NCBI GenBank assembly: GCA_013205335.1
Contig: JABMNB010000529.1
Location: 1 to 7,160, forward strand
Reading direction: 5' to 3'
DNA from: Rhodospirillales bacterium
GTDB taxonomy: Bacteria > Pseudomonadota > Alphaproteobacteria > Reyranellales > Reyranellaceae
DNA: 7,160 bases
Below, one piece after another: positions 1-5,866 of this stretch. The number at the start of each line of letters is the position of its first letter. Within the stretch, counting starts at the first letter, position 1. Both the position numbers and the translations under genes were made by a program. A model generated the notes under the pieces. That model made no database searches, had not been told where the DNA came from, and was given only the letters and a program-made list of their open reading frames with translations.

Positions 1-126
1 GCCATGAACGAGGTCTATGGGCTGCCCGAATATTTCGGCAGCGCGACGCCCGCGCGCTCGACCGTGGAGGTCGCCCGCCTGCCGCGCGACGTCATGGTCG
101 AGATCGAAGTCGTTGCCCTCGCCTGA
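1..126 (+). CDS. RidA/YjgF-family protein, 3' end only
   Basis: This is the last 41 codons of a gene whose start lies before the window; it ends at TGA 124-126. The visible tail carries MNEVYG near the cut edge and then PARSTVEVARLPRDVMVEIE. The pattern MNEVY...PARSTVEVARLP.D..VEIE is the typical C-terminal block of RidA (YjgF/YER057c/UK114) proteins, and it includes the Arg that in RidA enzymes holds the carboxylate of the imine or enamine substrate. RidA proteins are cytosolic trimers that hydrolyse reactive 2-aminoacrylate-type intermediates released by PLP enzymes. Only about a third of the usual ~130 residues is visible, so subfamily and true activity cannot be judged. The next gene starts 4 bases after the stop, which suggests a shared transcript. 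Confidence 0.85.
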   Translation, partial: AMNEVYGLPEYFGSATPARSTVEVARLPRDVMVEIEVVALA

Positions 127-130
127 CATC

Positions 131-370
131 ATGGCCAGCCTGGTGACATGGATGCTGGCCCTGGGCTCCCTCGCGGTGGCCTTCCTGCTGGTCGGCTACG
201 TGCTGATGTCCCTCATCCTCATCATCCCGACCTGGCGCATCTGCACGCGGGCCGGCTTCTCCGGGGCGCTGTCGCTATTCCACCTGGTGCCGTTCGTCGG
301 CTCCTTCATCGTCATGGGCATGCTGGCGTTCAGCACCTGGCCCGCCGGCGAAGCCTCGCCGGGGCGCTAG
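131..370 (+). CDS. Small two-helix membrane protein, 79 aa, function unknown
   Basis: I do not recognise a named family. The ATG at 131 follows the upstream stop by 4 bases; it has no clear Shine-Dalgarno, so translation may be coupled to the RidA-type gene. Two hydrophobic stretches are visible: residues about 5-34 and about 45-69, joined by a short basic segment (WRICTRAGFSG, residues 35-45). The tail PAGEASPGR is short and polar. The segment WRI...AG..G followed by a second helix and ending in F..WP recurs in the next gene, so the two look like paralogs. A W-x-I-x-x-K/R-A-G-x-x-G connector between two helices also occurs in small DUF805/DUF5684-like membrane proteins, but this is a resemblance, not a firm assignment. 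It is tightly packed with both neighbours (3 bases to the next ATG). Location is presumably the inner membrane. An in-frame ATG at 152 is a less likely start because it would cut the first helix. Confidence 0.75.
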   Translation: MASLVTWMLALGSLAVAFLLVGYVLMSLILIIPTWRICTRAGFSGALSLFHLVPFVGSFIVMGMLAFSTWPAGEASPGR

Positions 371-373
371 ACG

Positions 374-1018
374 ATGGGCGTGGAGATCGCAGCCCTCAGC
401 TTCTTCGGCCTGACCGGTGCCTTCGCGGTGGTCGGTACCGTGCTGGCGGCGTGGATGGCCTGGCGCATCGTCGAGAAAGCGGGCCTGCCGGGATGGACGG
501 GTCTCGGCGCCATTCTGCTGACGCTGACGGGCGTGGGCACGATCGTGCCGCTGATCCTTCTCTGGGTCTTTGCCTTCATGCGCTGGCCGCGCGACGAACC
601 GGCCTCTGCCGGCACGTTCGGCTTTGCGCCTTCGCGGGGCGCTGCTCCGACGACAGGGCCGGTTGCCCTGGCAGGTCCGTCGATGGCCCTGCCTGATGCG
701 CGCGGCTGGCTACTCTCGGGGACGCTCGGCAATGGTGGGGCGGTGTCGCTCGCGGTCGGCGGCACGTCCGGCACCTATGCGCTGACGGGCGCCCCAGGCG
801 GGGCGCCGACCGATCTCAGCGTGCCCGATCCGTCGGTCGGCCAGCCCCATGCGCGGCTCCTGCTCTCGGGCCGCCGGCTGGGCCTCGAGGATCTCGGCAG
901 CCCGGGCGGTACCTACATCGATGGCGCCCGTTTGTTGCCCGAGCATGGACCGCGCGACATAAGCGCGGTCCGCGCGATCCGCCTCGGCAGCGTGGAACTC
1001 GCCCTGACGCGGGCCTGA
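374..1018 (+). CDS. Membrane protein with C-terminal FHA-like domain
   Basis: The 214-residue protein has two hydrophobic helices (about 5-30 and 44-69) joined by WRIVEKAGLPGW (30-41). A Pro/Ala/Gly-rich linker follows (about 72-118), then an FHA-like domain (about 119-213). The FHA call rests on the block PSVGQPHARL (153-162), the following LxLEDLGSPGGTYIDG (ending at 184) and a closing beta segment AIRLGSVELAL. FHA domains normally read phosphothreonine. Here the usual GR arginine is missing between 139 and 150, the Ser of SxxH is Gly156, and the Asn of SSNGT is Gly178; His159 and Thr180 remain. The binding pocket therefore looks degenerate and may serve a structural or phospho-independent role. 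The gene starts 3 bases after the small membrane protein it resembles. No kinase or phosphatase partner is in view. Function is unknown; a membrane scaffold is inference only. Confidence 0.82.
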   Translation: MGVEIAALSFFGLTGAFAVVGTVLAAWMAWRIVEKAGLPGWTGLGAILLTLTGVGTIVPLILLWVFAFMRWPRDEPASAGTFGFAPSRGAAPTTGPVALAGPSMALPDARGWLLSGTLGNGGAVSLAVGGTSGTYALTGAPGGAPTDLSVPDPSVGQPHARLLLSGRRLGLEDLGSPGGTYIDGARLLPEHGPRDISAVRAIRLGSVELALTRA

Positions 1019-1038
1019 ATGGGCTTGTGATCGGCAAT

Positions 1039-1070
1039 CCCCGCCGAGTAGGGTGCCGCGGCCGGCGGGG
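1039..1070 (+). other. GC-rich inverted repeat before yggT
   Basis: The arms CCCCGCCG (1039-1046) and CGGCGGGG (1063-1070) are perfectly complementary and enclose 16 bases. The repeat lies in the 78-base gap between the FHA-like gene and yggT. No T run follows, so it is not a canonical intrinsic terminator; it could still stall or terminate transcription with Rho, or be a chance product of high GC. Confidence 0.35.
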
Positions 1071-1096
1071 TGCCGGTCTCAAGAGGCGGGGATTCG

Positions 1097-1390
1097 ATGC
1101 TGTCGCTGGCGGTGCTGATCGACAAGGTGATCGACATCTACACCTGGATCGTGATCGCGAGCGCGATCATGAGCTGGCTGGTGTCGTTCGGCGTGGTGAA
1201 TGTCCGCAACCAGTTCATCCGCGTCGTCGTCGACCTGCTCTTCAGGTTGACCGAGCCGGTCCTTCGCCCGATCCGCCGCATGCTGCCCAATCTCGGCGGC
1301 GTCGACGTCTCGCCCGTCATCCTCCTGCTCGGCCTGTTCTTCATCCGCAGCCTGCTGTGGGAGTATGTCTGGCCGTCCTTCGTGCGCTGA
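1097..1390 (+). CDS. yggT: YggT-family inner-membrane protein
   Basis: The 97-residue product is the usual length for single-repeat YggT proteins of alphaproteobacteria. It has two hydrophobic helices (about 12-33 and 71-90). Between them is the family signature TEPVLRPIRRMLP (52-64) followed by GGVDVSP (67-73). YggT proteins are integral inner-membrane proteins with poorly defined function; roles in osmotic tolerance and envelope or division processes have been proposed. ATG 1097 is chosen because it follows a purine-rich AAGAGG at 1081-1086 and gives a product that starts right before the first helix; a GTG at 1070 would only add nine unlike residues. The next two genes are a DUF167 gene and folD, an order I associate with alphaproteobacteria, and all three probably share a transcript. 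Confidence 0.93.
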   Translation: MLSLAVLIDKVIDIYTWIVIASAIMSWLVSFGVVNVRNQFIRVVVDLLFRLTEPVLRPIRRMLPNLGGVDVSPVILLLGLFFIRSLLWEYVWPSFVR

Positions 1391-1437
1391 GAACGCCGCC
1401 GGCCGACCCCGCTTTCCTGCGCAGGAACCCTCAAGGC

Positions 1438-1710
1438 GTGACCATCCAGCTTCGCGTCCAGCCGCGGGCGCGCCGCACGGCGCTCGAGCGCACGGCCGAA
1501 GGGGCGCTCAAGGCCGCAGTGACGGCGGCCCCCGAGGATGGCAAAGCCAACGACGCCGTCGTCGCGCTGCTCGCGCAGGCTTGGCGTCTCCCGAAATCGA
1601 CCATCGAGATCGTGCGCGGCGGGACGGCGCGAGAGAAGACCCTCATGGTCGCGGGCGAGCCTGCCGCGCTCGCCGACCGGATTGCCGAATGGATGAGCAA
1701 GAATGGCTGA
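1438..1710 (+). CDS. DUF167 (YggU-like) small protein
   Basis: The product is about 90 residues, close to E. coli YggU (96 aa). Family markers visible are VQPRARRTAL near the N terminus, the core PEDGKANDAVVALLA (32-46), and the region KSTIEIVRGGTAREKTLMV (53-71) with the Gly and Lys typical of DUF167. The fold is a small alpha/beta domain; its role is not established. The start is uncertain. GTG 1438 has AGGA at 1423-1426, but the frame stays open upstream and encodes DPAFLRRNPQG just before it, which resembles the usual DUF167 N terminus. GTG 1357, overlapping the end of yggT by 34 bases, or a rare CTG at 1387 could therefore be the real start. The gene's stop overlaps the folD start by 8 bases, implying translational coupling. 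Confidence 0.85.
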   Translation: MTIQLRVQPRARRTALERTAEGALKAAVTAAPEDGKANDAVVALLAQAWRLPKSTIEIVRGGTAREKTLMVAGEPAALADRIAEWMSKNG

Positions 1711-2605
1711 TGCGAAACTGATCGACGGAAAGGCCTTCGCGGGCGGTCTGCGCCAGCGCGTGGGTGCGGGTGTTGCCGATTTCGTGGCCAACGGCGGGCC
1801 CAAGCCCGGTCTGGCCACGGTGCTGGTCGGCGCCGATCCGGCCAGCCAGGTCTATGTCCGCAGCAAGGGCAAGCTCGCGGTCGAACTCGGCATGGCGAGC
1901 TTCGATCACCAGCTGCCCGAGGACACGACGCAGGCGGAGCTGCTGGAGCTGATCGGGCGCCTCAACGCCGATCCCGCGGTCAACGGCATCCTGGTCCAGC
2001 TGCCTCTGCCAAAGCATATCGACACGGCGCAGATCCTGATCGCCGTCGATCCGGCCAAGGATGTCGACGGCTTCCATCCGGTGAATGTCGGCCGCCTCGG
2101 CTCGATCGCGCCGGGCGCCCCGCTCGACTTCCCGGTGCCGTGCACGCCGCTCGGCGTCTCGATGCTGCTGCAGGACGCGCTGGGCTCGCTGTCGGGCCTG
2201 AACGCGGTGATCGTCGGGCGCTCCAATCTCGTCGGCCGTCCGGTGGCGCAACTGCTGCTGCGGGCCGACTGCACGGTGACGATCACCCATTCGCGCACCC
2301 GCGACCTGCCCGGGCTGTGCCGCCAGGCAGATATCCTGGTGGTGGCGATCGGCCGTACCGAGTTCGTGAAGGGCGACTGGATCAAGCCGGGCGCGGCGGT
2401 GATCGACGTCGGCATCAACCGCATTCCGACGGCGGAGGGCAAGAGCCGGCTGGTCGGCGACGTCGCCTTCGCCGAAGCGCAGAAGGTGGCGGGCTATGTC
2501 ACACCAGTACCCGGAGGCGTCGGCCCGATGACGGTGGCCTGCCTGATGTTCAACACCCTGCAGGCCGCACGCCACAAGGCCGGATTGGCGATGGCGGCCG
2601 CCTGA
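1703..2605 (+). CDS. folD: Bifunctional methylenetetrahydrofolate dehydrogenase/cyclohydrolase
   Basis: FolD is a cytosolic homodimer. It oxidises 5,10-methylene-THF to 5,10-methenyl-THF with NADP and hydrolyses that to 10-formyl-THF, feeding purine and formyl-Met synthesis. The full-length 300-residue product shows all family landmarks: the YxxxK catalytic pair Tyr51/Lys55 in QVYVRSKGK, NGILVQLPLP (94-103) with Gln99, KDVDGFHP (119-126) with Asp122, the dinucleotide-binding motif VGRSNLVGRP (171-180), and the C-terminal signature TPVPGGVGPMT (267-277). ATG 1703 lies 8 bases inside the DUF167 gene, so expression is likely coupled to it. The gene is convergent with the GSCFA-TPR gene, with only 7 bases between the two stop codons. 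Nothing looks altered, so full activity is expected. Confidence 0.98.
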   Translation: MADAKLIDGKAFAGGLRQRVGAGVADFVANGGPKPGLATVLVGADPASQVYVRSKGKLAVELGMASFDHQLPEDTTQAELLELIGRLNADPAVNGILVQLPLPKHIDTAQILIAVDPAKDVDGFHPVNVGRLGSIAPGAPLDFPVPCTPLGVSMLLQDALGSLSGLNAVIVGRSNLVGRPVAQLLLRADCTVTITHSRTRDLPGLCRQADILVVAIGRTEFVKGDWIKPGAAVIDVGINRIPTAEGKSRLVGDVAFAEAQKVAGYVTPVPGGVGPMTVACLMFNTLQAARHKAGLAMAAA

Positions 2606-2612
2606 GCGGCGG

Positions 2613-4340
2613 TCAGGTCTTTCCGATGGCGCGCCTGATCAACGCGGTCGACCAGCGCACGGCGCTCTGGAGGGGACGTTCCGGGGAAGGCACCGCATTG
2701 CCGGCCTTGCGCACCGGCAGACGCGCTTTTCTGATCTCGGCGCGCAGGCGCAGGGCGGTCTGTTCGTTCGGGGCGCGAAGAAGGGCACGGTCGACCCATT
2801 CGGCGGCTTCCGGCAAGCGATCATGGGCCGCCAGGAAATCGGCGAATCCGGCCAGGTAGGCCGGAATTTCAACGAGGCCGTTGCACTCCCGCCAAAAGGC
2901 TTCGGCATCCGCGGGCCGCCCCAGCCTCTCGCAGTATCGCGCCTTCCAGTGAAGCAGCAGCGATTTGCGCTCGAGCGGCCAGCGGATCTTGTCGAGTACG
3001 ACGAAACCCTCCTCGAACCGTCCGAGATGATAGTAAGCCTCGACACGCTGGAGGGAGGCGTCAAGCCGCGCCGTGCCATGCTCGCACGCCTTCTCGGCGT
3101 GCAACGCGGCTTCCTCGTGGCGGCCGGTGTCGTTGTAGTGGCGCGCGAGGAGAGTGCGTGCGGGAGCGCTTTCGTGTGCTTCGAGCATCTTGAGCAGCAG
3201 GGCTTCCGCCGCAGCGCCGCCGCCCGCCCTGAGATGCGCCCGCGCCAGCGCGATGGTGAGGTCGGGACTCGTGGGATTCGAGGCCCAGGCGCGCTGCAGA
3301 CGCTTGAGCCCGACCTCGAAACGGCCGGCCGCGGCATCCTCGCGGGCGTTTGCGATCACGCTGGCGACACTGTCGTCGCCGGTGGCGACATAGCGGTTGA
3401 TCATGCGGTCGACGTTGAAGCGCACCATCGACGCCTGGATATGAACCTGATCGTCGGCGAAGGCGACCGACCGGTCGGTCAGGACCACGCTCTCGTAGGA
3501 CGGGAAGTACTCGATGTGGGGATGGTTGGCGACGAACGGCTCTACCGCCGCGCGCAGGACCGACTTGCTGTAGCAGTTCGCCACCGCCACGTCGGACGCG
3601 GTGAAGGTTGCCTGGAGCGGCACCGGCGACACGGTGAGGATGATGCGATGGTCGCGGGGACAGACCCGGCCGATCAGGTCGACCAGTTCGGCGAGCGAGC
3701 GCGTCACGTCCTCGTAGTCGAGCACATGCAGCTCGAAGCGCGAAGGATCGGTCCGGGTGACGCCCTTGGGTGGCGCGCAGTTGATGTAGAGACCCGAGCG
3801 ATTGTCGAACCATGCCTCGATCAGCCCCAGGGTGATCAGCACCACGTGGCTGCTGGCGAGGTAACGGTAGATCGCGCTGATGTCGTTTCGCCGCTTGATC
3901 AGCGCTTCGCCGGAGACGGGCCGATAGGTGAGGGTCAGCTGCGGGTCCATGTATCGCCCCGCCGCGACTTCGATGGCATGCCGGTCGAGGTCGAATTCCT
4001 CCAGGCCGAACGCCCAGCGGATCTGCGGCGCGATCGCCGGCGGCACGTAGTTGTTCAGGATCGACACCGGATCGCCGCTCCACCACGTCTTGTCGACCTG
4101 CAGGCCCAGGGTGGGAATGTCGAAGCCGCGGGCGGCGAGCGTCTTTTCGATGCCGCGGGCGAAGCAGGAACCGATGGTGAAAATGCGCTGGCCGGGCTCC
4201 AGCATGAAGCGCGGCTTGAACGATGGATCGGCGAAGTGTGCGAACCGGTTCGCGGGATCGTCGCGACGCGGCCAGTTGCCGTCGGAGTTGGTCTTGAGCG
4301 TGCCATAGGCATCGGCAGCACTGATACGGCGAATTGGCAT
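2613..4340 (-). CDS. GSCFA-domain (SGNH-like) protein with TPR-like C terminus
   Basis: The 575-residue protein has two parts. Residues about 47-320 form a GSCFA domain, named for GSCFA, seen here at 57-61. Supporting blocks are TLGLIEAW (170-177), TVSPVPL (236-242), NCYSKSVLRAAVEPF (255-269), YFPSYE (278-283) and DDQVH (296-300). By analogy with SGNH/PC-esterase folds, Ser58 would be the nucleophile and Asp297/His300 the rest of the triad; this is predicted. Residues about 325-540 are alpha-helical TPR-like repeats, with units such as AAAGRFEVGLKRLQRAWASN, GRHEEAALHAEKACEHG, and LPEAAEWVDRALLRAPN. The TPR part suggests partner binding. No signal peptide is visible, so it is probably cytosolic. 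Substrate is unknown; action on a surface-glycan substituent is only inference from the family and from nearby rfbA. ATG 4340 follows AGGGA by 4 bases. A hairpin-bearing gap and likely terminator separate it from znuA upstream. Confidence 0.87.
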   Translation of the reverse strand: MPIRRISAADAYGTLKTNSDGNWPRRDDPANRFAHFADPSFKPRFMLEPGQRIFTIGSCFARGIEKTLAARGFDIPTLGLQVDKTWWSGDPVSILNNYVPPAIAPQIRWAFGLEEFDLDRHAIEVAAGRYMDPQLTLTYRPVSGEALIKRRNDISAIYRYLASSHVVLITLGLIEAWFDNRSGLYINCAPPKGVTRTDPSRFELHVLDYEDVTRSLAELVDLIGRVCPRDHRIILTVSPVPLQATFTASDVAVANCYSKSVLRAAVEPFVANHPHIEYFPSYESVVLTDRSVAFADDQVHIQASMVRFNVDRMINRYVATGDDSVASVIANAREDAAAGRFEVGLKRLQRAWASNPTSPDLTIALARAHLRAGGGAAAEALLLKMLEAHESAPARTLLARHYNDTGRHEEAALHAEKACEHGTARLDASLQRVEAYYHLGRFEEGFVVLDKIRWPLERKSLLLHWKARYCERLGRPADAEAFWRECNGLVEIPAYLAGFADFLAAHDRLPEAAEWVDRALLRAPNEQTALRLRAEIRKARLPVRKAGNAVPSPERPLQSAVRWSTALIRRAIGKT

Positions 4341-4341
4341 C

Positions 4342-4363
4342 GTGTCCCTGACCCTCTGGACAC
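4342..4363 (-). promoter_or_regulatory. Inverted repeat over the ribosome-binding site of the GSCFA gene
   Basis: On the minus strand, GTGTCC and GGACAC form 6-base arms around a 10-base loop, ending 1 base before the ATG. The downstream arm overlaps the likely Shine-Dalgarno AGGGA, and a second purine-rich AGAGGG lies in the loop. If it forms in the mRNA, it could partly hide the ribosome-binding site. The stem is short and could be chance. Confidence 0.3.
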
Positions 4364-4394
4364 ATGGCTAGCATCCCGGTGTGGCCGGGGGAAA

Positions 4395-4414
4395 GCCGGC
4401 GGCTCTCCGCCGGC
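4395..4414 (-). terminator. Probable intrinsic terminator after znuA
   Basis: A perfect 8-base stem, GCCGGCGG with CCGCCGGC, closes a 4-base loop. It starts 9 bases after the znuA stop codon. Read on the minus strand it is followed by TTTCCCCC: a strong GC stem with only a short T run. It would end the znuA transcript and insulate the GSCFA-TPR gene downstream. The weak T run may leave some read-through. Confidence 0.6.
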
Positions 4415-4423
4415 GACGTGAAG

Positions 4424-5335
4424 TCAGTTCTTCAGCATGCCGGCGACCAGCGCGGTCACGTTGTGGCGCATCATCTTCTCGTAGGTCGGCGCCGGTCCGT
4501 CCGGTCCTGAGAGCGCATCTGTGTAGAGCCGCGGGCCGACCACGGCGCCGGATTCTCTCGCGATCTGGTCGACCAGGCCGGGGTTGGTCATGTTCTCGAC
4601 GAACAGCGCCTTGATGCGCTGTTCGCGGGCCTCGCGGATCAGCGCGGCGACATCGCGCGCCGACGGCTCGCTGCTGGTGTTGTAGCCGCGCGGCGACTGG
4701 AATTTCACGCCGTAGGCGCTGGAGAAGTAGCGAAAGGAGTCGTGGCCGGTGATCGCCCGCCTCTTGTCGGCCGGCACCTTGGCGATCTCTTCTTTCACCC
4801 AGGCGTCGAGTTCGACCAAGCGGCGATCGAAGGCCTGGGCGCGGTCGCGATAGTGGGCGGCGTTCGGCGGATCGGCTTCGGCGAGTCCCTTGGCGATGTT
4901 CGCGACATAGGTACGGACACGCTGGACGTCCTGCCAGCAATGCGGGTCGGGCCCGTGCCCGTGGGAATGGCCATGGGCGTGTCCGCCGCCGGGCGCCGCG
5001 GGAACGGTCGCGACGCCGGTCGACGCCACGACCGCCTTGCCCTTGAAGGGTGCCGCCTTGGCGAGGCGGTCGATCCAGCCCTCGAAGCCCAGCCCGTTGC
5101 TCACCAGCACCTTCGCATCGGCGAGCGCGCGCGCGTCGCTGGGGCGCGGCTGATAGGCATGGGCGTCGATGTCGGGACCGACCACGACCGACAGCTCGGC
5201 CTTGTCGCCGGCCACCTCGGCCAGCAGGTTGCCCAGGATCGAGAAGGTCGCCACGGCCTTGATGGGAGTCTGCGCCGAGGCCGGCAGGGAAACGGCGAAC
5301 AGGCTCAGGGCCAGAAGAAGCGGACGGAAGATCAT
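4424..5335 (-). CDS. znuA: Zinc ABC transporter substrate-binding protein ZnuA
   Basis: ZnuA captures Zn2+ in the periplasm and hands it to the ZnuBC importer. The 303-residue product has a signal peptide (FRPLLLALSLFAVSLPASA, cleavage near ASA-Q at 21-22). The cluster A-I metal ligands are all visible: His59 in DAHAYQPRPSD, His132 in DPHCWQDV, His198 in TGHDSFRYF, and Asp273 in LYTDALSG. Three His plus Asp is the zinc pattern; manganese homologues have Glu at the third position. A His-rich loop GGGHAHGHSHGHG (116-128) with five alternating His precedes His132, as in many ZnuA proteins, and probably helps zinc capture or sensing. ATG 5335 is chosen because it begins the signal peptide; an open frame continues to 5677 but overlaps the upstream gene. 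A Zur-like operator lies 2 bases before the ATG. znuB and znuC are not in the window. No Shine-Dalgarno is visible. Confidence 0.95.
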   Translation of the reverse strand: MIFRPLLLALSLFAVSLPASAQTPIKAVATFSILGNLLAEVAGDKAELSVVVGPDIDAHAYQPRPSDARALADAKVLVSNGLGFEGWIDRLAKAAPFKGKAVVASTGVATVPAAPGGGHAHGHSHGHGPDPHCWQDVQRVRTYVANIAKGLAEADPPNAAHYRDRAQAFDRRLVELDAWVKEEIAKVPADKRRAITGHDSFRYFSSAYGVKFQSPRGYNTSSEPSARDVAALIREAREQRIKALFVENMTNPGLVDQIARESGAVVGPRLYTDALSGPDGPAPTYEKMMRHNVTALVAGMLKN

Positions 5336-5337
5336 TT

Positions 5338-5352
5338 CGTTATAATATAACG
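5338..5352 (-). promoter_or_regulatory. Zur operator in front of znuA
   Basis: CGTTATAATATAACG is a perfect inverted repeat with 7-base arms around a central A. It is an AT-rich island in GC-rich DNA. Its 13-base core GTTATANTATAAC is the core of the known proteobacterial Zur consensus. It lies between the stop codon of the ProXp-ala gene (ends at 5353) and the znuA ATG, and covers the likely -10 region, so zinc-loaded Zur would block transcription directly. Confidence 0.85.
5344..5349 (-). promoter_or_regulatory. Possible -10 element of the znuA promoter
   Basis: On the minus strand TATATT lies at positions -14 to -9 relative to the znuA ATG, inside the Zur operator. A start site 6-7 bases downstream would fall at or within 2 bases of the AUG, giving a leaderless mRNA. 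No convincing -35 element is seen, so the call is tentative. Confidence 0.4.
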
Positions 5353-5844
5353 TCAAACCGGAAAGTCGAGCCACTCCGGCGTGTGGCCGGTGGCCTCGAA
5401 GAAGCGCAGCAGATCGGCGAAGCCCAGCGCCGTGGTCATGCTGTTGACCAGCGGGTGGGCATTGATCGGCCCGTCCCCGGTGAGGCCGCGGTCGAGGACC
5501 AGCCGGACCTGATGCTCCGGGTCGTTGATGACGGCGAGCGGCGTCACCGAGCCCGGCTCGACGCCGAGATGGCGCCGCAGCCGGTCCGGGCTGCCGAACG
5601 AGAACTTGCCGGCGCCCAGCCGCTCGCCCAGGCGTTTGAGGTCGATGGCGCGGTCCTCCAGCGCCACGACCAGCCACATCTCTTCCTTCCTGTTGCGCAG
5701 GAAGAGGTTCTTGATGTGGTGGCCCGGCAGGTCGCCGCGCAGCGCCTTGGCTTCCTCGACCGTGTAGACCGGCGGGTGCTCGATGGTGCGATGGGCGATG
5801 CCGAGCGCGTCGAGCCGGGCGAATAGTTGTTGCGGGTCAAGCAT
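5353..5844 (-). CDS. ProXp-ala-type trans-editing deacylase (YbaK domain)
   Basis: This 163-residue single-domain protein belongs to the YbaK/ProRS-associated INS-domain superfamily. It matches the freestanding ProXp-ala (often annotated PrdX) group, which removes Ala mischarged on tRNA-Pro in the cytosol and keeps Ala out of Pro codons. Landmarks are HHIKNLFLRNRK (42-53) with the catalytic-type Lys45 and Asn46, the GSVTP loop (98-102), and HPLVNSMTTAL (130-140). The C-terminal FADLLRFFEATGH...WLDFP is also typical of the group. Distinguishing ProXp-ala from ProXp-y or other INS paralogs from sequence alone carries some risk. ATG 5844 is divergent from rfbA with only 22 bases between start codons, so one or both promoters overlap coding DNA. 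Its stop abuts the Zur operator of znuA; read-through into znuA would have to pass bound Zur. Confidence 0.9.
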   Translation of the reverse strand: MLDPQQLFARLDALGIAHRTIEHPPVYTVEEAKALRGDLPGHHIKNLFLRNRKEEMWLVVALEDRAIDLKRLGERLGAGKFSFGSPDRLRRHLGVEPGSVTPLAVINDPEHQVRLVLDRGLTGDGPINAHPLVNSMTTALGFADLLRFFEATGHTPEWLDFPV

Positions 5845-5866
5845 GGGTGCGCGTTACATGGCTGGG

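Noticed and set aside
148..696. Plus-strand open frame of 182 codons across the two small membrane genes
   Set aside because: It is rich in Arg, Gly, His and Pro with no hydrophobic or domain pattern, whereas the other frame gives clean membrane helices and an FHA-like domain.
1643..2575. Minus-strand open frame of 310 codons opposite folD
   Set aside because: It mirrors folD, is Arg/Gln/His-rich with no family motif, and folD is certain.
2823..4421. Long plus-strand open frame (532 codons) opposite the GSCFA-TPR gene
   Set aside because: It lies antisense to a gene with clear family motifs, has no recognisable domain, and is a known effect of high-GC codon bias keeping the opposite frame open.
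5336..5677. Upstream in-frame extension of znuA
   Set aside because: It would overlap the ProXp-ala gene for over 300 bases, cross the Zur operator and bury the signal peptide inside the protein.
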